64,000 bases of DNA from Sulfurospirillaceae bacterium (GTDB lineage: Bacteria; Campylobacterota; Campylobacteria; Campylobacterales; Sulfurospirillaceae). The position numbers were made by a program, and so were the translations under genes. The stretch is from assembly GCA_028692875.1 (NCBI GenBank), contig JAQUWL010000001.1, positions 1 to 64,000 of the forward strand. Reading direction: 5' to 3'. The first letter of the stretch is position 1. Each line of letters begins with the position of its first letter. Below, one piece after another: positions 7,839 through 16,453 of this stretch. Below the pieces are notes generated by a model, which saw only the letters and a list, made by a program, of their open reading frames with translations, was not told the origin of the DNA and searched no databases.

Positions 7839-9020
7839 ATGGGCACTATTGAACTACAATACGTCATTGACACTTTCTTTCTACTTTTTTCCGCCGTTCT
7901 TATTATATTGATGGCACCTGGTTTTGCGATGCTTGAGGCTGGACTTGTACGAACCAAAAACGTGGCAGCAGTTTTAACAGGCAACGTTATGCTTTATGCC
8001 GTTACCTCTTTTGCGTTTCTTTTGTGGGGATACAATCTTATGTTTGGTGGCAACGGCTTTTTCTTGTGCGGCGTTGAGGTTAAGGGCTATAGTGCTTATG
8101 CATACTTCTTTTTCCAGATGGCATTTGTGAGCAAAACCGTTTCTATCATGAGTGGTGGCGTGAGCGAGAGAATACGCATTTTGCCGTTTATGACATTTGC
8201 GGTTTTTATGAGTGGATTTATCTATCCGATAGTTGGCAATGCTATTTGGGGCGGAGGGTTTTTAAAAGATGTTCATGACCTTGCTGGTTCTACTGTTATC
8301 CATTCAGTTGGCGGATGGGCGTTACTAGCAGGTATATTGGTTTTGGGTGCACGCCGTGGCAGATATACCAAAGAGGGTCAAGTAAGAGCCATTCCCGCAT
8401 CTAACATACCGTTAGTAACGTTAGGAGCTATGTTGTTATGGATAGGTTGGTTTGGTTTCAATGGCGGAAGTGCTTTTAACATCTCTTCTATCGAAAAAGC
8501 GGACTTGGTTGGACTTATCATCGTCAATACAAACACCGCAGGACTTGCAGGAGCCATAATAGCCGCCATAATCGTCTACATGCAGTACAAAAAACTTGAT
8601 ATCACGATGATACTCAACGGTGCTCTTGGAGGACTTGTTGCCATCACTGCTGGAGCCGATGTTGTAGGACTTTGGGAGCCGATAGTTATCGGTGCTATCG
8701 GTGGAGCTTTGGTTGTGTTTGCTATTCCTATGTTTGATAAATTTAAAATCGACGACCCTGTGGGTGCATTGTCTGTGCATCTTGTAAATGGTATCTGGGG
8801 AACGGTTGCGGTGGGGTTATTTGCGGATTTTTCACTGCTTGTTCAGCTCAAGGGCATCGCACTCACAGGACTTTTTGTCTTTCCACTTTCATATGTTTTG
8901 TTTAGAATTATCAAGAAACTTATCGGACTCAGAATTGATGAAGAGCACGAATATGTCGGGCTTGACCTCGAAGAGTGCGGTTTGGAAGCCTATCCAGAGT
9001 TTGTCAAATCAAAGGTATAA
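7839..9020 (+). CDS. amtB: Ammonium transporter
   Basis: 393 residues with about eleven membrane helices and no long signal peptide. Family motifs: MLEAGLVRTKN near the start, GGxxERIRI-like segment after the second helices (SGGVSERIRI), STVIHSVGGWALLAG with the first pore His, and DDPVGALSVHLVNGIWGT with the second pore His. It conducts ammonia/ammonium inward across the inner membrane and is blocked by GlnK, whose gene precedes it in the usual order. Confidence 0.96.
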   Translation: MGTIELQYVIDTFFLLFSAVLIILMAPGFAMLEAGLVRTKNVAAVLTGNVMLYAVTSFAFLLWGYNLMFGGNGFFLCGVEVKGYSAYAYFFFQMAFVSKTVSIMSGGVSERIRILPFMTFAVFMSGFIYPIVGNAIWGGGFLKDVHDLAGSTVIHSVGGWALLAGILVLGARRGRYTKEGQVRAIPASNIPLVTLGAMLLWIGWFGFNGGSAFNISSIEKADLVGLIIVNTNTAGLAGAIIAAIIVYMQYKKLDITMILNGALGGLVAITAGADVVGLWEPIVIGAIGGALVVFAIPMFDKFKIDDPVGALSVHLVNGIWGTVAVGLFADFSLLVQLKGIALTGLFVFPLSYVLFRIIKKLIGLRIDEEHEYVGLDLEECGLEAYPEFVKSKV

Positions 9021-9029
9021 AACTTCAAG

Positions 9030-9059
9030 ATTGCGGGAGGCTAAGGCTTCTCGTAATCC
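9030..9059 (+). terminator. Hairpin after amtB
   Basis: An imperfect stem (GATTGCGGGAG paired with CTTCTCGTAATC, using some G-U pairs) around a GCTAAGG loop lies 10 nt after the amtB stop. It lacks a long U run and is followed directly by TACATGTA at 9061. Probably ends or processes the glnK-amtB transcript. Confidence 0.45.
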
Positions 9060-9086
9060 TTACATGTAAAGATTTCTTATCGCTTT

Positions 9087-9094
9087 GATATAAT
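9087..9094 (+). promoter_or_regulatory. -10 promoter element before the Fic remnant
   Basis: TGATATAAT (TATAAT at 9089-9094) forms an extended -10 about 25 nt before the ATG at 9119. It indicates that the remnant gene still has a promoter. Confidence 0.45.
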
Positions 9095-9118
9095 ATGACA
9101 AATACTCAAAGGTAAGAG

Positions 9119-9466
9119 ATGAATACGGTCAAACCACCTTTTACAATAACTTCAAAAATCATATTTTTAATCGGGCAAATTAGCGAGTGCGTAGGTAAGA
9201 GTACACTATTTGTAGAGTTTATGCTTGAAGCAATCCTTGAAGCATGTCAAAATATTTTTGAAAGTAACCAAAAAAGTAACCAAAAAAGTAACCAAAAAAT
9301 CTTAGAACTTATGAAAAACAATCCTAAAATAACCATCGCTGGACTCATGCAAGAACTAAACTTAAGCGAGTCAGGTATCAAAAAAATCATCGCAAAATTA
9401 AAAATAGAAAACAAAATAAAACGCAGTGGAAGCCTTAAAGGTGGATATTGGGAGGTTGTAGCATGA
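9119..9466 (+). pseudogene. Fic-family protein remnant with the catalytic core deleted in frame
   Basis: 115 residues. Residues 1-28 (KPPFTITSKIIFLIGQISE) match the N-terminal helix typical of bacterial Fic proteins; residues about 29-45 (LFVEFMLEAILEAC) match the segment that normally follows the Fic catalytic domain; then come a SNQK repeat and a C-terminal winged helix (ITIAGLMQELNLSESGIKKII). The roughly 200 residues between, including the HPFxxGNGR AMP-transfer motif, are absent while the frame is kept. The product would lack AMPylation activity but keeps the DNA-binding-like tail, so it could still act as a regulator. The family assignment rests on remembered Fic terminal motifs. Confidence 0.6.
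9263..9298 (+). repeat. Three tandem copies of a 12-bp unit
   Basis: AGTAACCAAAAA is repeated exactly three times, encoding the SNQK repeat of the Fic remnant. The unit is a multiple of three, so gain or loss of copies keeps the frame; it sits at the linker between the Fic tail and the winged helix. Confidence 0.9.
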
Positions 9467-9487
9467 AGAAAAATTGGAGAAAAAATT

Positions 9488-11551
9488 ATGGAAGCTAGGC
9501 AAATAAGTGTAGAAGATTTTTTATCTTATAAAAAAACACGATTTATTATTCCTGTATATCAAAGAAATTATGATTGGAAAGAAAAGAATTGTCAACAGCT
9601 TTTTGATGATATTGTAAACCTGACAAGCACAAATCGTAAAAGTCACTTTTTAGGCTCAATAGTTTATGTGACAAATAGTGATACGGATTCTATAGATTTA
9701 CGAGAATATGTCATTATTGATGGTCAACAAAGGCTAACGACAGCCACACTTTTTTTAAAAGCACTTCACGATAGCACTAATGATGAAAAAATAAAAGGAG
9801 AAATTTTAGAGGATTTTCTCATCAATCAAAGATTGGATGAAAAAAATAAACTCAAGTTAAAGCCTATAAAAAAAGATGATGAGGTTTTTAAAAAATTACT
9901 CAAGAATGATTTTGATGGAATAGATGAAAATTCAAATATTTATAGAAACTATACTTTTTTTAAGAACAAAATAGAAAAGTTTAATAATCATGAGTCTTTA
10001 TTTAGGGGTTTTCAAAAACTATTTATTGTTCATATTGCATTAAATCGAAGAGATGACAATCCCCAGCTTATCTTTGAAAGTATTAACTCAACAGGTGTGA
10101 GCCTATCACAAGCCGACTTAATTCGCAATTTTTTGTTAATGGATAAAGAAGCGGTTGAACAAGAAGAGTTATTTGAAAAATTTTGGTTTAAAATCGAAGA
10201 GAATATGGGAAGCGAGTATATTTCAAGTTTTATAAGAGATTACCTCACGATGCAACAAGGAAAAATTCCCAATAAAGAAGATACATACGAAGCTTTTAAG
10301 CAGTATGTGCAAAATCATACTATATCAACTACACAACTGCTAGGTAAGCTCTTAGAGTACTCAAAAATTTATAAAACATTTTTATTTGATTCAAGTGAAA
10401 TTTATGCTGGTCATATGAGGCATCTAAGACAGCTCAAAATTGGGGTTGTGTATCCGTTTTTATTGTCATTAGTGGTTGATTATAAGAGTGGAAATATTTC
10501 AGAAAAAGAGCTTTTGACAACTTTTGATATCATAGAAAGTTATGTGGTTAGGCGAATAATTTGCTCTAAACCTACGAATGCTTTGAATAAAATTTTTGCT
10601 TCATTATTTGATGAGATTAAAAGTATTGAAAAATTTAGTTATGAAAAGTTCAGTAGTTATTTTGTGAGTGTTTTGTTATCAAAAAGGGGTTCAGGAGTAT
10701 TTCCAAACGATGAAGATTTTAGGTCTGAGTTTAGCTCAAAAGATGCGTATAATCTAAAAAATATAAGATTCATACTTCTTCGATTAGAAAATAAAGATAA
10801 TAATGAAAAGGTGGATATCAATACCCTTTCTATCGAGCACTTTATGCCTCAGACATTATCAAATTCATGGAAAGTTAAATTGGGCGACAAATATCAGCAG
10901 ATACACGATAGATATTTGCACAACATTGGTAATTTATCACTTTCTGGGGACAATACACAACTTGGCAATAAATCATTTGAAGAGAAAAAGCAAATCCTAA
11001 AAGAAAAAAGCAGGCTAAAACTCAATCAATATTTTATAGAATCTGATAGTTGGGGCGAAGAAGAGATAAGCCAAAGAGCCAATTTTTTATTTGCAGAAGC
11101 TCAAAATTTATGGCGATATCCAAAAGAGTTGGCTTTGGAATTGGAGTTAAAAAATGATGATAAAGAATTTTATACACTTGATGATGAAGTAGATGTTACG
11201 AATACAAAGCCATTATATTTTGAATTTTTAGGTGAAAAAGTAAAGGTAAATTCTTGGAGTGACCTATTTTTAAAAACAATGGAAAAATTAGTGGAACTTG
11301 ATAGTGATATTGCTAAATCTTTATTAATTGATGATGATTTAAGTGGTAAAAAACAAAGAATCATTTCTTGTTCAGAAGATAATGTAAGAAAGCCATTTAA
11401 ATTAAAAGATAATTTTTTTGTGGAAACAAATTTAAGTGCTAAAGGTATTATGAATTACACCAAGTTGATTTGTGAAAAATTTGGTTTGAGTGGCGATGAT
11501 TTTGTATATGCTGTCTTAGAAAAAAGTGAAGTAACAAAAAATGATGGATAA
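9488..11551 (+). CDS. GmrSD-like DUF262/DUF1524 protein, probable anti-phage nuclease
   Basis: 687 residues. The N-terminal DUF262 domain has the conserved FIIPVYQRNYDW start and IIDGQQRLTT, the ParB-like nucleotide-binding/hydrolysing motif, followed by FESINSTGVSLSQADLIRN. The DUF1524 region has LSIEHFMPQTL and LHNIGNLSLSGDNTQLGN, an HNH-type nuclease core. This order is that of GmrSD-family type IV restriction enzymes, which cut modified phage DNA. A C-terminal extension of about 110 residues (from PLYFEFLGEKVKV) resembles the accessory domain seen in some family members. The gene looks complete, with an ATG at 9488 and a weak ribosome site (GGAG), between decayed genes. Substrate modification is unknown. 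Confidence 0.85.
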   Translation: MEARQISVEDFLSYKKTRFIIPVYQRNYDWKEKNCQQLFDDIVNLTSTNRKSHFLGSIVYVTNSDTDSIDLREYVIIDGQQRLTTATLFLKALHDSTNDEKIKGEILEDFLINQRLDEKNKLKLKPIKKDDEVFKKLLKNDFDGIDENSNIYRNYTFFKNKIEKFNNHESLFRGFQKLFIVHIALNRRDDNPQLIFESINSTGVSLSQADLIRNFLLMDKEAVEQEELFEKFWFKIEENMGSEYISSFIRDYLTMQQGKIPNKEDTYEAFKQYVQNHTISTTQLLGKLLEYSKIYKTFLFDSSEIYAGHMRHLRQLKIGVVYPFLLSLVVDYKSGNISEKELLTTFDIIESYVVRRIICSKPTNALNKIFASLFDEIKSIEKFSYEKFSSYFVSVLLSKRGSGVFPNDEDFRSEFSSKDAYNLKNIRFILLRLENKDNNEKVDINTLSIEHFMPQTLSNSWKVKLGDKYQQIHDRYLHNIGNLSLSGDNTQLGNKSFEEKKQILKEKSRLKLNQYFIESDSWGEEEISQRANFLFAEAQNLWRYPKELALELELKNDDKEFYTLDDEVDVTNTKPLYFEFLGEKVKVNSWSDLFLKTMEKLVELDSDIAKSLLIDDDLSGKKQRIISCSEDNVRKPFKLKDNFFVETNLSAKGIMNYTKLICEKFGLSGDDFVYAVLEKSEVTKNDG

Positions 11552-11678
11552 AATCCTTACATGTAAAGCTTCAAGCCCCAAAGCTGACACCTCAGAGCTT
11601 GAAGCCAAAATAGACAAAATGGTCTATCAACTCTACGGTTTAAACGAAGAAGAGATAGCCATCATCGAGGGAAAATAA
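11541..11678 (+). pseudogene. C-terminal fragment of a DNA methyltransferase
   Basis: A 45-codon frame overlapping the end of the DUF262 gene. Its last 28 residues (ELEAKIDKMVYQLYGLNEEEIAIIEG) match the C-terminus typical of large class I/type IIG (Eco57I-like) DNA methyltransferases (pattern: LEAEID.LVY.LYGLTEEEI.IVEG). Nothing of the catalytic domain remains. It suggests that a restriction-modification gene once stood here beside the DUF262 gene. Confidence 0.6.
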
Positions 11679-11757
11679 GCATTGCAAACTGAAATATTTT
11701 TAAAGGATGTTGAGCGAATGTGTTACGCTACATGTAAAGAATATCAAAGGCGTAAAA

Positions 11758-11911
11758 ATGAGCAATATTCAACTTTTTGAAGACAAAAAAATCCGCAGTC
11801 ACTACGATGAAAAGAGTGAAAAGTGGTTTTTTTCAGTGGTGGATGTGGTGTCAATATTGACTGAAAGCTGCCAAAGTGAGTAAAAAAGGCGGTGGCATTG
11901 CCAAAAGCTAA
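11758..11911 (+). pseudogene. Bro-N/antirepressor-like remnant
   Basis: ATG at 11758 opens MSNIQLFEDKKIRSHYDEK and continues EKWFFSVVDVVSILTES, the start of Bro-N domain proteins (phage antirepressors and DinD-like proteins), then meets a stop at 11881. In another frame the overlapping bases 11867-11911 read AAKVSKKGGGIAKS, like a tail segment of the same kind of protein. The interior (over 150 residues) is missing and the ends are joined out of frame. A prophage-type or SOS-type gene has decayed here. Confidence 0.55.
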
Positions 11912-11929
11912 GGTTTTTCATTTTTGCAC

Positions 11930-11935
11930 TATAAT
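11930..11935 (+). promoter_or_regulatory. -10 element of pyrC
   Basis: TATAAT 21 nt before the pyrC ATG, giving a predicted leader of about 14 nt that contains the palindrome AAAAGGCCTTTT. It separates pyrC from the decayed island upstream. Confidence 0.5.
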
Positions 11936-11955
11936 TAAAAGCAAAAAGGCCTTTT

Positions 11956-12963
11956 ATGACTCATACACTTTATTCCCCTTTGGATATGCATCTACATCTT
12001 CGTGATAGTGCAATGCTTCAAACGGTGGCACCTCTTAGTGCGCAGAGTTTTTCAGGTGGACTTATAATGCCAAATCTTGTTCCGCCAGTTTCAACCATCA
12101 GCGGTGTTTTAGAGTATCAACAACGCATTAAAGAGGCAACAAAAAACGAGACTTTTGAGCCGTTGATGACTCTGTTTTTTCGCTCGGACTATACAAGAGA
12201 GTTTTTACAGCAAGCATCTTTACATGTAAAGGCGTTGAAGCTCTATCCTTCGGGTATTACGACAAATTCTGAAGGTGGCGTGGCAAGTATGGATGTTGAA
12301 GTGTTGCGACCTGTTCTTCAAGCGATGAGCGATTTGGGGCTTGTTTTGTGTGTGCATGGCGAAACAAATGGCTTTGTGATGGATAGGGAAAAAGAGTTTT
12401 GCAATATTTATGAGGATTTAGCATCGGCTTTCCCAAAACTCAAAATCATTATGGAGCATATCACCACTTGTGAAAGTGTGGCACTTTTGGATAAGTATGA
12501 AAATCTCTATGCAACGATAACTCTCCATCATCTTTTGATTACTCTTGATGATGTTGTAGGTGGTATGTTGAAGCCCCATCTTTTTTGCAAACCCATCGCC
12601 AAGCGATATGAGGACAAAGAAGCACTCTTACATGTAGCTCTTCAAGCACATCCAAAAGTAATGTTCGGTAGCGATTCAGCACCTCATCCTATCTCAAAAA
12701 AAGAGTGTTGCGGTTGTGCGGCTGGTGTTTTTACTTCCCCGATAGCTCTTCAAGCACTTGCGGAGTTGTTTGACAAACACAATGCGTTAGCTTCGTTACA
12801 ATCATTTGTGAGTAACAACGCACAAGCTATATATGCGTATACACCGCCTTTTAAAGAGGTTGTGTTAGTAAAAGTGCCTTATCGTGTGCCTAACAGTTAC
12901 GGCGATGTTGTGCCTATGTTTGCCGATGAGACTTTGGCGTGGAGCATACAGAGTGTCCGCTAA
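11956..12963 (+). CDS. pyrC: Dihydroorotase, class II
   Basis: 335 residues, the length of the E. coli-type homodimeric enzyme. Metal ligands are visible: H12 and H14 (DMHLHLRD), the carbamylated Lys region (HVKALKLYP), His in CVHGE and MEHITT, and the catalytic Asp in [10 protein letters not shown]. It cyclises N-carbamoyl-aspartate to dihydroorotate in pyrimidine synthesis. The 3' end overlaps the next gene (GTG at 12953) by 11 nt. Confidence 0.96.
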   Translation: MTHTLYSPLDMHLHLRDSAMLQTVAPLSAQSFSGGLIMPNLVPPVSTISGVLEYQQRIKEATKNETFEPLMTLFFRSDYTREFLQQASLHVKALKLYPSGITTNSEGGVASMDVEVLRPVLQAMSDLGLVLCVHGETNGFVMDREKEFCNIYEDLASAFPKLKIIMEHITTCESVALLDKYENLYATITLHHLLITLDDVVGGMLKPHLFCKPIAKRYEDKEALLHVALQAHPKVMFGSDSAPHPISKKECCGCAAGVFTSPIALQALAELFDKHNALASLQSFVSNNAQAIYAYTPPFKEVVLVKVPYRVPNSYGDVVPMFADETLAWSIQSVR

Positions 12964-13618
12964 AATACTAATTCTTGAAGATAACACATTGCTACTTGAG
13001 ACACTAGAAGAGTTCTTGAGTGAGCAAGGATATCATTGTGTTTTGGCGGACAATGGCAAAAAAGCACTCAATAAGTGCTACAAGGAAAAGTTTGACCTTT
13101 ATCTTTTAGATGTAAAAGTGCCAGAAGTAGATGGATTTGAGTTTTTGCAAGAGATGAGAGACTCTGGCGATACTACGCCTGCTATTTTTTTAACATCCGC
13201 TACCGAAAAAGAGAGTCTAGAGCGTGGTTTTTTTGTCGGCGGAGATGATTATATTAGAAAACCATTTGATTTGATGGAGCTTTTGCTAAGAGTTAAAGCG
13301 GTGCTTTCTCGTTCAAAAAGCTATGCAGATGCGTTGATAAAAATAGACGATACTTATAGTTTAAACACCTCTCGTAAAAGACTTTTATGCAATAACGAAG
13401 AGATGGATTTGCATTTGAAAGATTATGAGTTATTGTATTTGCTCATTAAGGACAGAGGTAAAATTGTTACCAAAGATATGATAAAAGAAGAGCTTTGGAA
13501 CAATGATGAAGAGATAAGCGAAGGTGCCATTAGGGTTTACATCAATAACCTAAAAAAAATATTTGGCAAAAAAGCAATTACCAACTCTAGAGGCATTGGT
13601 TATAGATTTGAACTCTAA
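12953..13618 (+). CDS. OmpR-family response regulator
   Basis: 221 residues from the GTG at 12953 ([11 protein letters not shown]), which overlaps pyrC; longer starts would be inside pyrC and add residues unlike the family. Receiver: acidic pair ED, phospho-acceptor D53 (LLDVKVP), Thr/Ser at LTSAT and Lys at RKPFDL. Output: OmpR winged helix with [23 protein letters not shown] and the C-terminal GIGYRFEL hairpin. It resembles the regulator at the left edge. Targets are unknown; the sensor kinase gene overlaps its 3' end. Confidence 0.9.
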   Translation: MSAKILILEDNTLLLETLEEFLSEQGYHCVLADNGKKALNKCYKEKFDLYLLDVKVPEVDGFEFLQEMRDSGDTTPAIFLTSATEKESLERGFFVGGDDYIRKPFDLMELLLRVKAVLSRSKSYADALIKIDDTYSLNTSRKRLLCNNEEMDLHLKDYELLYLLIKDRGKIVTKDMIKEELWNNDEEISEGAIRVYINNLKKIFGKKAITNSRGIGYRFEL

Positions 13619-14495
13619 AAACAACCACTTTTTAATGCGAGGAATCCTAGTTTTTTCTATTGCATGTATAGTGTTGGCGTGTTTGAGTGTTGCATCTTTT
13701 GCTTATTGCGATACTTTGACTTTGCGTATAGCGTGGTTTGTCGGTGTTGTTTTTTTGAGTTTGGGTGTGGCATACATAAGCTCTTTGTATCTACTTTTTC
13801 CGCTATTTAAAACCAATAGACTTTTGGATTTGTTACTAAAAGATACACTGCACGAATTAAATGTTCCGCTATCTGTGATTAAGGCAAATCTTCAAATGCT
13901 AAAAATGGGCGAAACGCAAGAAAATAAGTTAAAAAAGATTGAGAGAATAGAGCTAGCAAGTGACGATTTGTACGGACTTTACAAGGATGTTGACTACTAC
14001 ATTAAGCGTGAAATTCAAGATGAGATTAGAGAGGTTTTTGACGTAAAAGATATTGTTGATAAAGAGGTTGGAAAATTTTTAGAGATATACAAAGAGACTA
14101 AAATCATCCAAGATGTTTCCTCTAAAGAGCTTTTTGCGGACAAAAAAGGATTTTCAAAAGTGATAAACAATCTTCTGTTCAATGCTTTAAAATATAACAA
14201 AAATAGTGCCGATGTCACGGTATCACTAAAAGATACAACGATTTGCATTGAAGATAAGGGAATTGGGATGAGCGAATCTGAACTTTTTTTGGTGTTCGAT
14301 AGATATTATCGTGGTGAAAATGAAAAAAAAGAGGGCTACGGCATAGGGCTTAGCATCGTTAAGGCTTATTGTGATGAGTCAAAAATCCCCATCAAAATTA
14401 CCTCAAAAAAAGGCTTAGGAACTTGTGTAAGTCTAGACATATCTCGCATTTTATATAAAAATGATATCATAACAAGCGAGCAACAAAGAGCATAA
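13608..14495 (+). CDS. Short membrane histidine kinase without a periplasmic sensor domain
   Basis: About 295 residues if it starts at TTG 13608 (TTG 13563 or ATG 13635 are possible). Two membrane helices (about 12-31 and 36-62) are separated by only a few residues, so there is almost no extracytoplasmic sensor. The H-box holds H82 (LHELNVP), followed by an N-box (NNLLFNALKYN), G1 (EDKGIGM) and G2 (YGIGLSIV). It belongs to the same subfamily as the kinase at 281-1462. Such layouts sense the membrane itself or a partner protein. It overlaps its regulator. Confidence 0.82.
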   Translation: MNSKNNHFLMRGILVFSIACIVLACLSVASFAYCDTLTLRIAWFVGVVFLSLGVAYISSLYLLFPLFKTNRLLDLLLKDTLHELNVPLSVIKANLQMLKMGETQENKLKKIERIELASDDLYGLYKDVDYYIKREIQDEIREVFDVKDIVDKEVGKFLEIYKETKIIQDVSSKELFADKKGFSKVINNLLFNALKYNKNSADVTVSLKDTTICIEDKGIGMSESELFLVFDRYYRGENEKKEGYGIGLSIVKAYCDESKIPIKITSKKGLGTCVSLDISRILYKNDIITSEQQRA

Positions 14496-14507
14496 GAAGG
14501 TGCTATT

Positions 14508-15650
14508 ATGGACAACAGCTATGAGACAAGTGAGTCGGTGGCGTTTTTTCAGGATTGTTCAGATTTTTTGGAAAATTTTGAGCCGGATTTTGTAAGACAT
14601 TTTGCTTTGCTGTGTTTGGGATATGAGAAATCCTTGGACGAGATAAGAGCCAGAGAGACAGCTCATCTTATCTATGCCAATCTTTTTGAAGGCGACCAAC
14701 AGATCAAGGATATGGAGTGCGGTTTTCTTCAAGATATGTTTCGCAATGGTATTATGGTCGATGCCATACTTAGTAGGTCACTTTTTTTCTTAGCGGAAAA
14801 TTTTTTCAAACACGTTAAAAATGCCGACAAATCACTCTATCAATACTCCGAATTTTTGATTAAAACTATCAGCCATTTTTTAGTTGTTTTTGAATCCGAA
14901 ATATACAAAACTGTGCCGAGCGAGCCTATCATCTTCTCTAGCGAGCCTCAAGAGGCGTATCTTCACAACAATATAGTTGATATCTTTCGCACCATAAAAT
15001 CACAAAATCAAAGTGTCGAATTTTTAAATGTCTATCAAGGAGTATCTATCAGCAATGATGCACAAATTGTAGATATTGATGATGGCGAGGTTGTTTTTAG
15101 AGTCTCGGAAGTGCAGGGTTTGGCTATGAAATTGGAGGGTAAAGCCTATATTATGAAAAATGATTATTTTCAAAAACATATTAAGGCTGATGTTGTTTAC
15201 AACAATTTTTCTAATAAAACGGTTGTGCTTAATAATTTTGTTTATCTTCTAAATATGCCAACAACCCAAAGAGAATCCATGCGAGTACATCCTGAAGTGT
15301 CTGCAAAAGTAGTTATGCTAAGCGATAAAAGCAAGCAGACGATAGGAAGATTGTACGATATTTCACGACATGGGCTGGGTGTTATTAGTGAGAGCAATAA
15401 TGGAATTTTTTTGAAAGAGCGTGTGGAAGTTGAATTTGATATTGATTTTTTTGCCTCTAATACATCTTTGAAAACAATGCATCTCAAAGGAGAGGTTATA
15501 AATATCATCCAATATGGAACCTCATATCGTTATTGTATGAAAATCTTTCCTGATGATATTCAAGCTAGAGAGATTGATATTTATACTGCTCGAAGAGAGA
15601 TAGAGATCGTACAAGGACTTAAAGATAAAATTCAAGACTACCTAAGTTAA
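14508..15650 (+). CDS. PilZ-domain protein, probable cyclic-di-GMP effector
   Basis: 380 residues, no signal peptide or membrane segment. The C-terminal region (about 250-350) is a PilZ domain: an RxxxR motif in QRESMRV and the D/NxSxxG motif in YDISRHGLG, the two c-di-GMP-binding elements. The N-terminal 150 residues are helical and unrecognised; the middle part (about 165-245) looks like a beta-rich YcgR-N-type module. It follows the two-component genes by 12 nt with a good ribosome site, so it is probably co-transcribed and may alter motility or surface behaviour on cue. Confidence 0.75.
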   Translation: MDNSYETSESVAFFQDCSDFLENFEPDFVRHFALLCLGYEKSLDEIRARETAHLIYANLFEGDQQIKDMECGFLQDMFRNGIMVDAILSRSLFFLAENFFKHVKNADKSLYQYSEFLIKTISHFLVVFESEIYKTVPSEPIIFSSEPQEAYLHNNIVDIFRTIKSQNQSVEFLNVYQGVSISNDAQIVDIDDGEVVFRVSEVQGLAMKLEGKAYIMKNDYFQKHIKADVVYNNFSNKTVVLNNFVYLLNMPTTQRESMRVHPEVSAKVVMLSDKSKQTIGRLYDISRHGLGVISESNNGIFLKERVEVEFDIDFFASNTSLKTMHLKGEVINIIQYGTSYRYCMKIFPDDIQAREIDIYTARREIEIVQGLKDKIQDYLS

Positions 15651-16453
15651 TATTTAAACACTTTTTCACTCAAGAGTTGCATAAAAAATACCGTTGTAGC
15701 AACTGCGATGATAGTTGCGCCACTGCTCAAGTCATACATGTAAGAGAGGAAGATTCCACTGAGCGAGAAAAGAGCCGATAAAAGTGTTGAAAATGCCATC
15801 ATGCCAGCGATGGAGTGTGTAAACTTTTCTGCGATATACGGCGGTATGGAAAGAAGTGCTATCACTAAGATAAGTCCGACCGCACGAATGGTTACAACAA
15901 CACATAGTGCGATAAGTGCTACCAAAATAAAATACAATGCTCTAGTGGGAACCCCTCTAAGTTTTGCAAACTCCATATCAAAACTCATAGCGACAAGTTG
16001 TTGGTAATAAAAACAAACAAACAAACAAACAAGCGTTAGTACAATGCCAATATGCATTAAGTCTTCGCTTGAAACGGACAAAATCGCCCCAAAAAGATAG
16101 CTCATCAAATCCACGTTATATCCAGGTGTTAGGTCGCTTAAGATAATACCAAACGCCATACCAAACGCCCACAAAGCACCTATTATGGCATCTATTCGAG
16201 AACTATTTTTATAAGCTAAAAGTGCGATAACAAACGAGAGCGTGAGTGCAAAAAGTGTTGCACCTAACATCGGAGCTATGCCTAGATAAAGAGCCAACCC
16301 GACTCCGCCGTATGAACCATGGGCAAGACCTCCTGCGATAAAAACCATGCGATTTATAACGATTAGTGTGCCGATGATGCCACAAATAATGCTTACAAGT
16401 AGCGAAGACAAAATGGCGTTTTGCATAAATTCAAATTGTAAAATATCTATCAT
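15647..16453 (-). CDS. znuB: Zinc ABC transporter, membrane permease
   Basis: 268 residues with about eight membrane helices, an ABC-3 family permease (FIAGGLAHGSYGGVGLALYLG, VDLMSYLFGAILSVS, ALLSIPPYIAEKFT). It forms the inner-membrane channel for zinc (manganese possible) together with ZnuA and ZnuC encoded upstream in the same operon. It overlaps znuC by 4 nt, and its stop overlaps the convergent PilZ gene by 4 nt. Confidence 0.92.
   Translation of the reverse strand: MIDILQFEFMQNAILSSLLVSIICGIIGTLIVINRMVFIAGGLAHGSYGGVGLALYLGIAPMLGATLFALTLSFVIALLAYKNSSRIDAIIGALWAFGMAFGIILSDLTPGYNVDLMSYLFGAILSVSSEDLMHIGIVLTLVCLFVCFYYQQLVAMSFDMEFAKLRGVPTRALYFILVALIALCVVVTIRAVGLILVIALLSIPPYIAEKFTHSIAGMMAFSTLLSALFSLSGIFLSYMYDLSSGATIIAVATTVFFMQLLSEKVFKY

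Noticed and set aside
9263-9298. Three 12-bp repeats as a possible CRISPR or iteron array
   Set aside because: Units are too short and have no spacers; they lie within a coding frame and encode SNQK repeats.
16015-16032. AAAC tetranucleotide run inside znuB as a phase-variable tract
   Set aside because: About five copies of AAAC are present, but the frame is intact and encodes the plausible membrane segment VCLFVCFYY; no sign of variation is available from one sequence.
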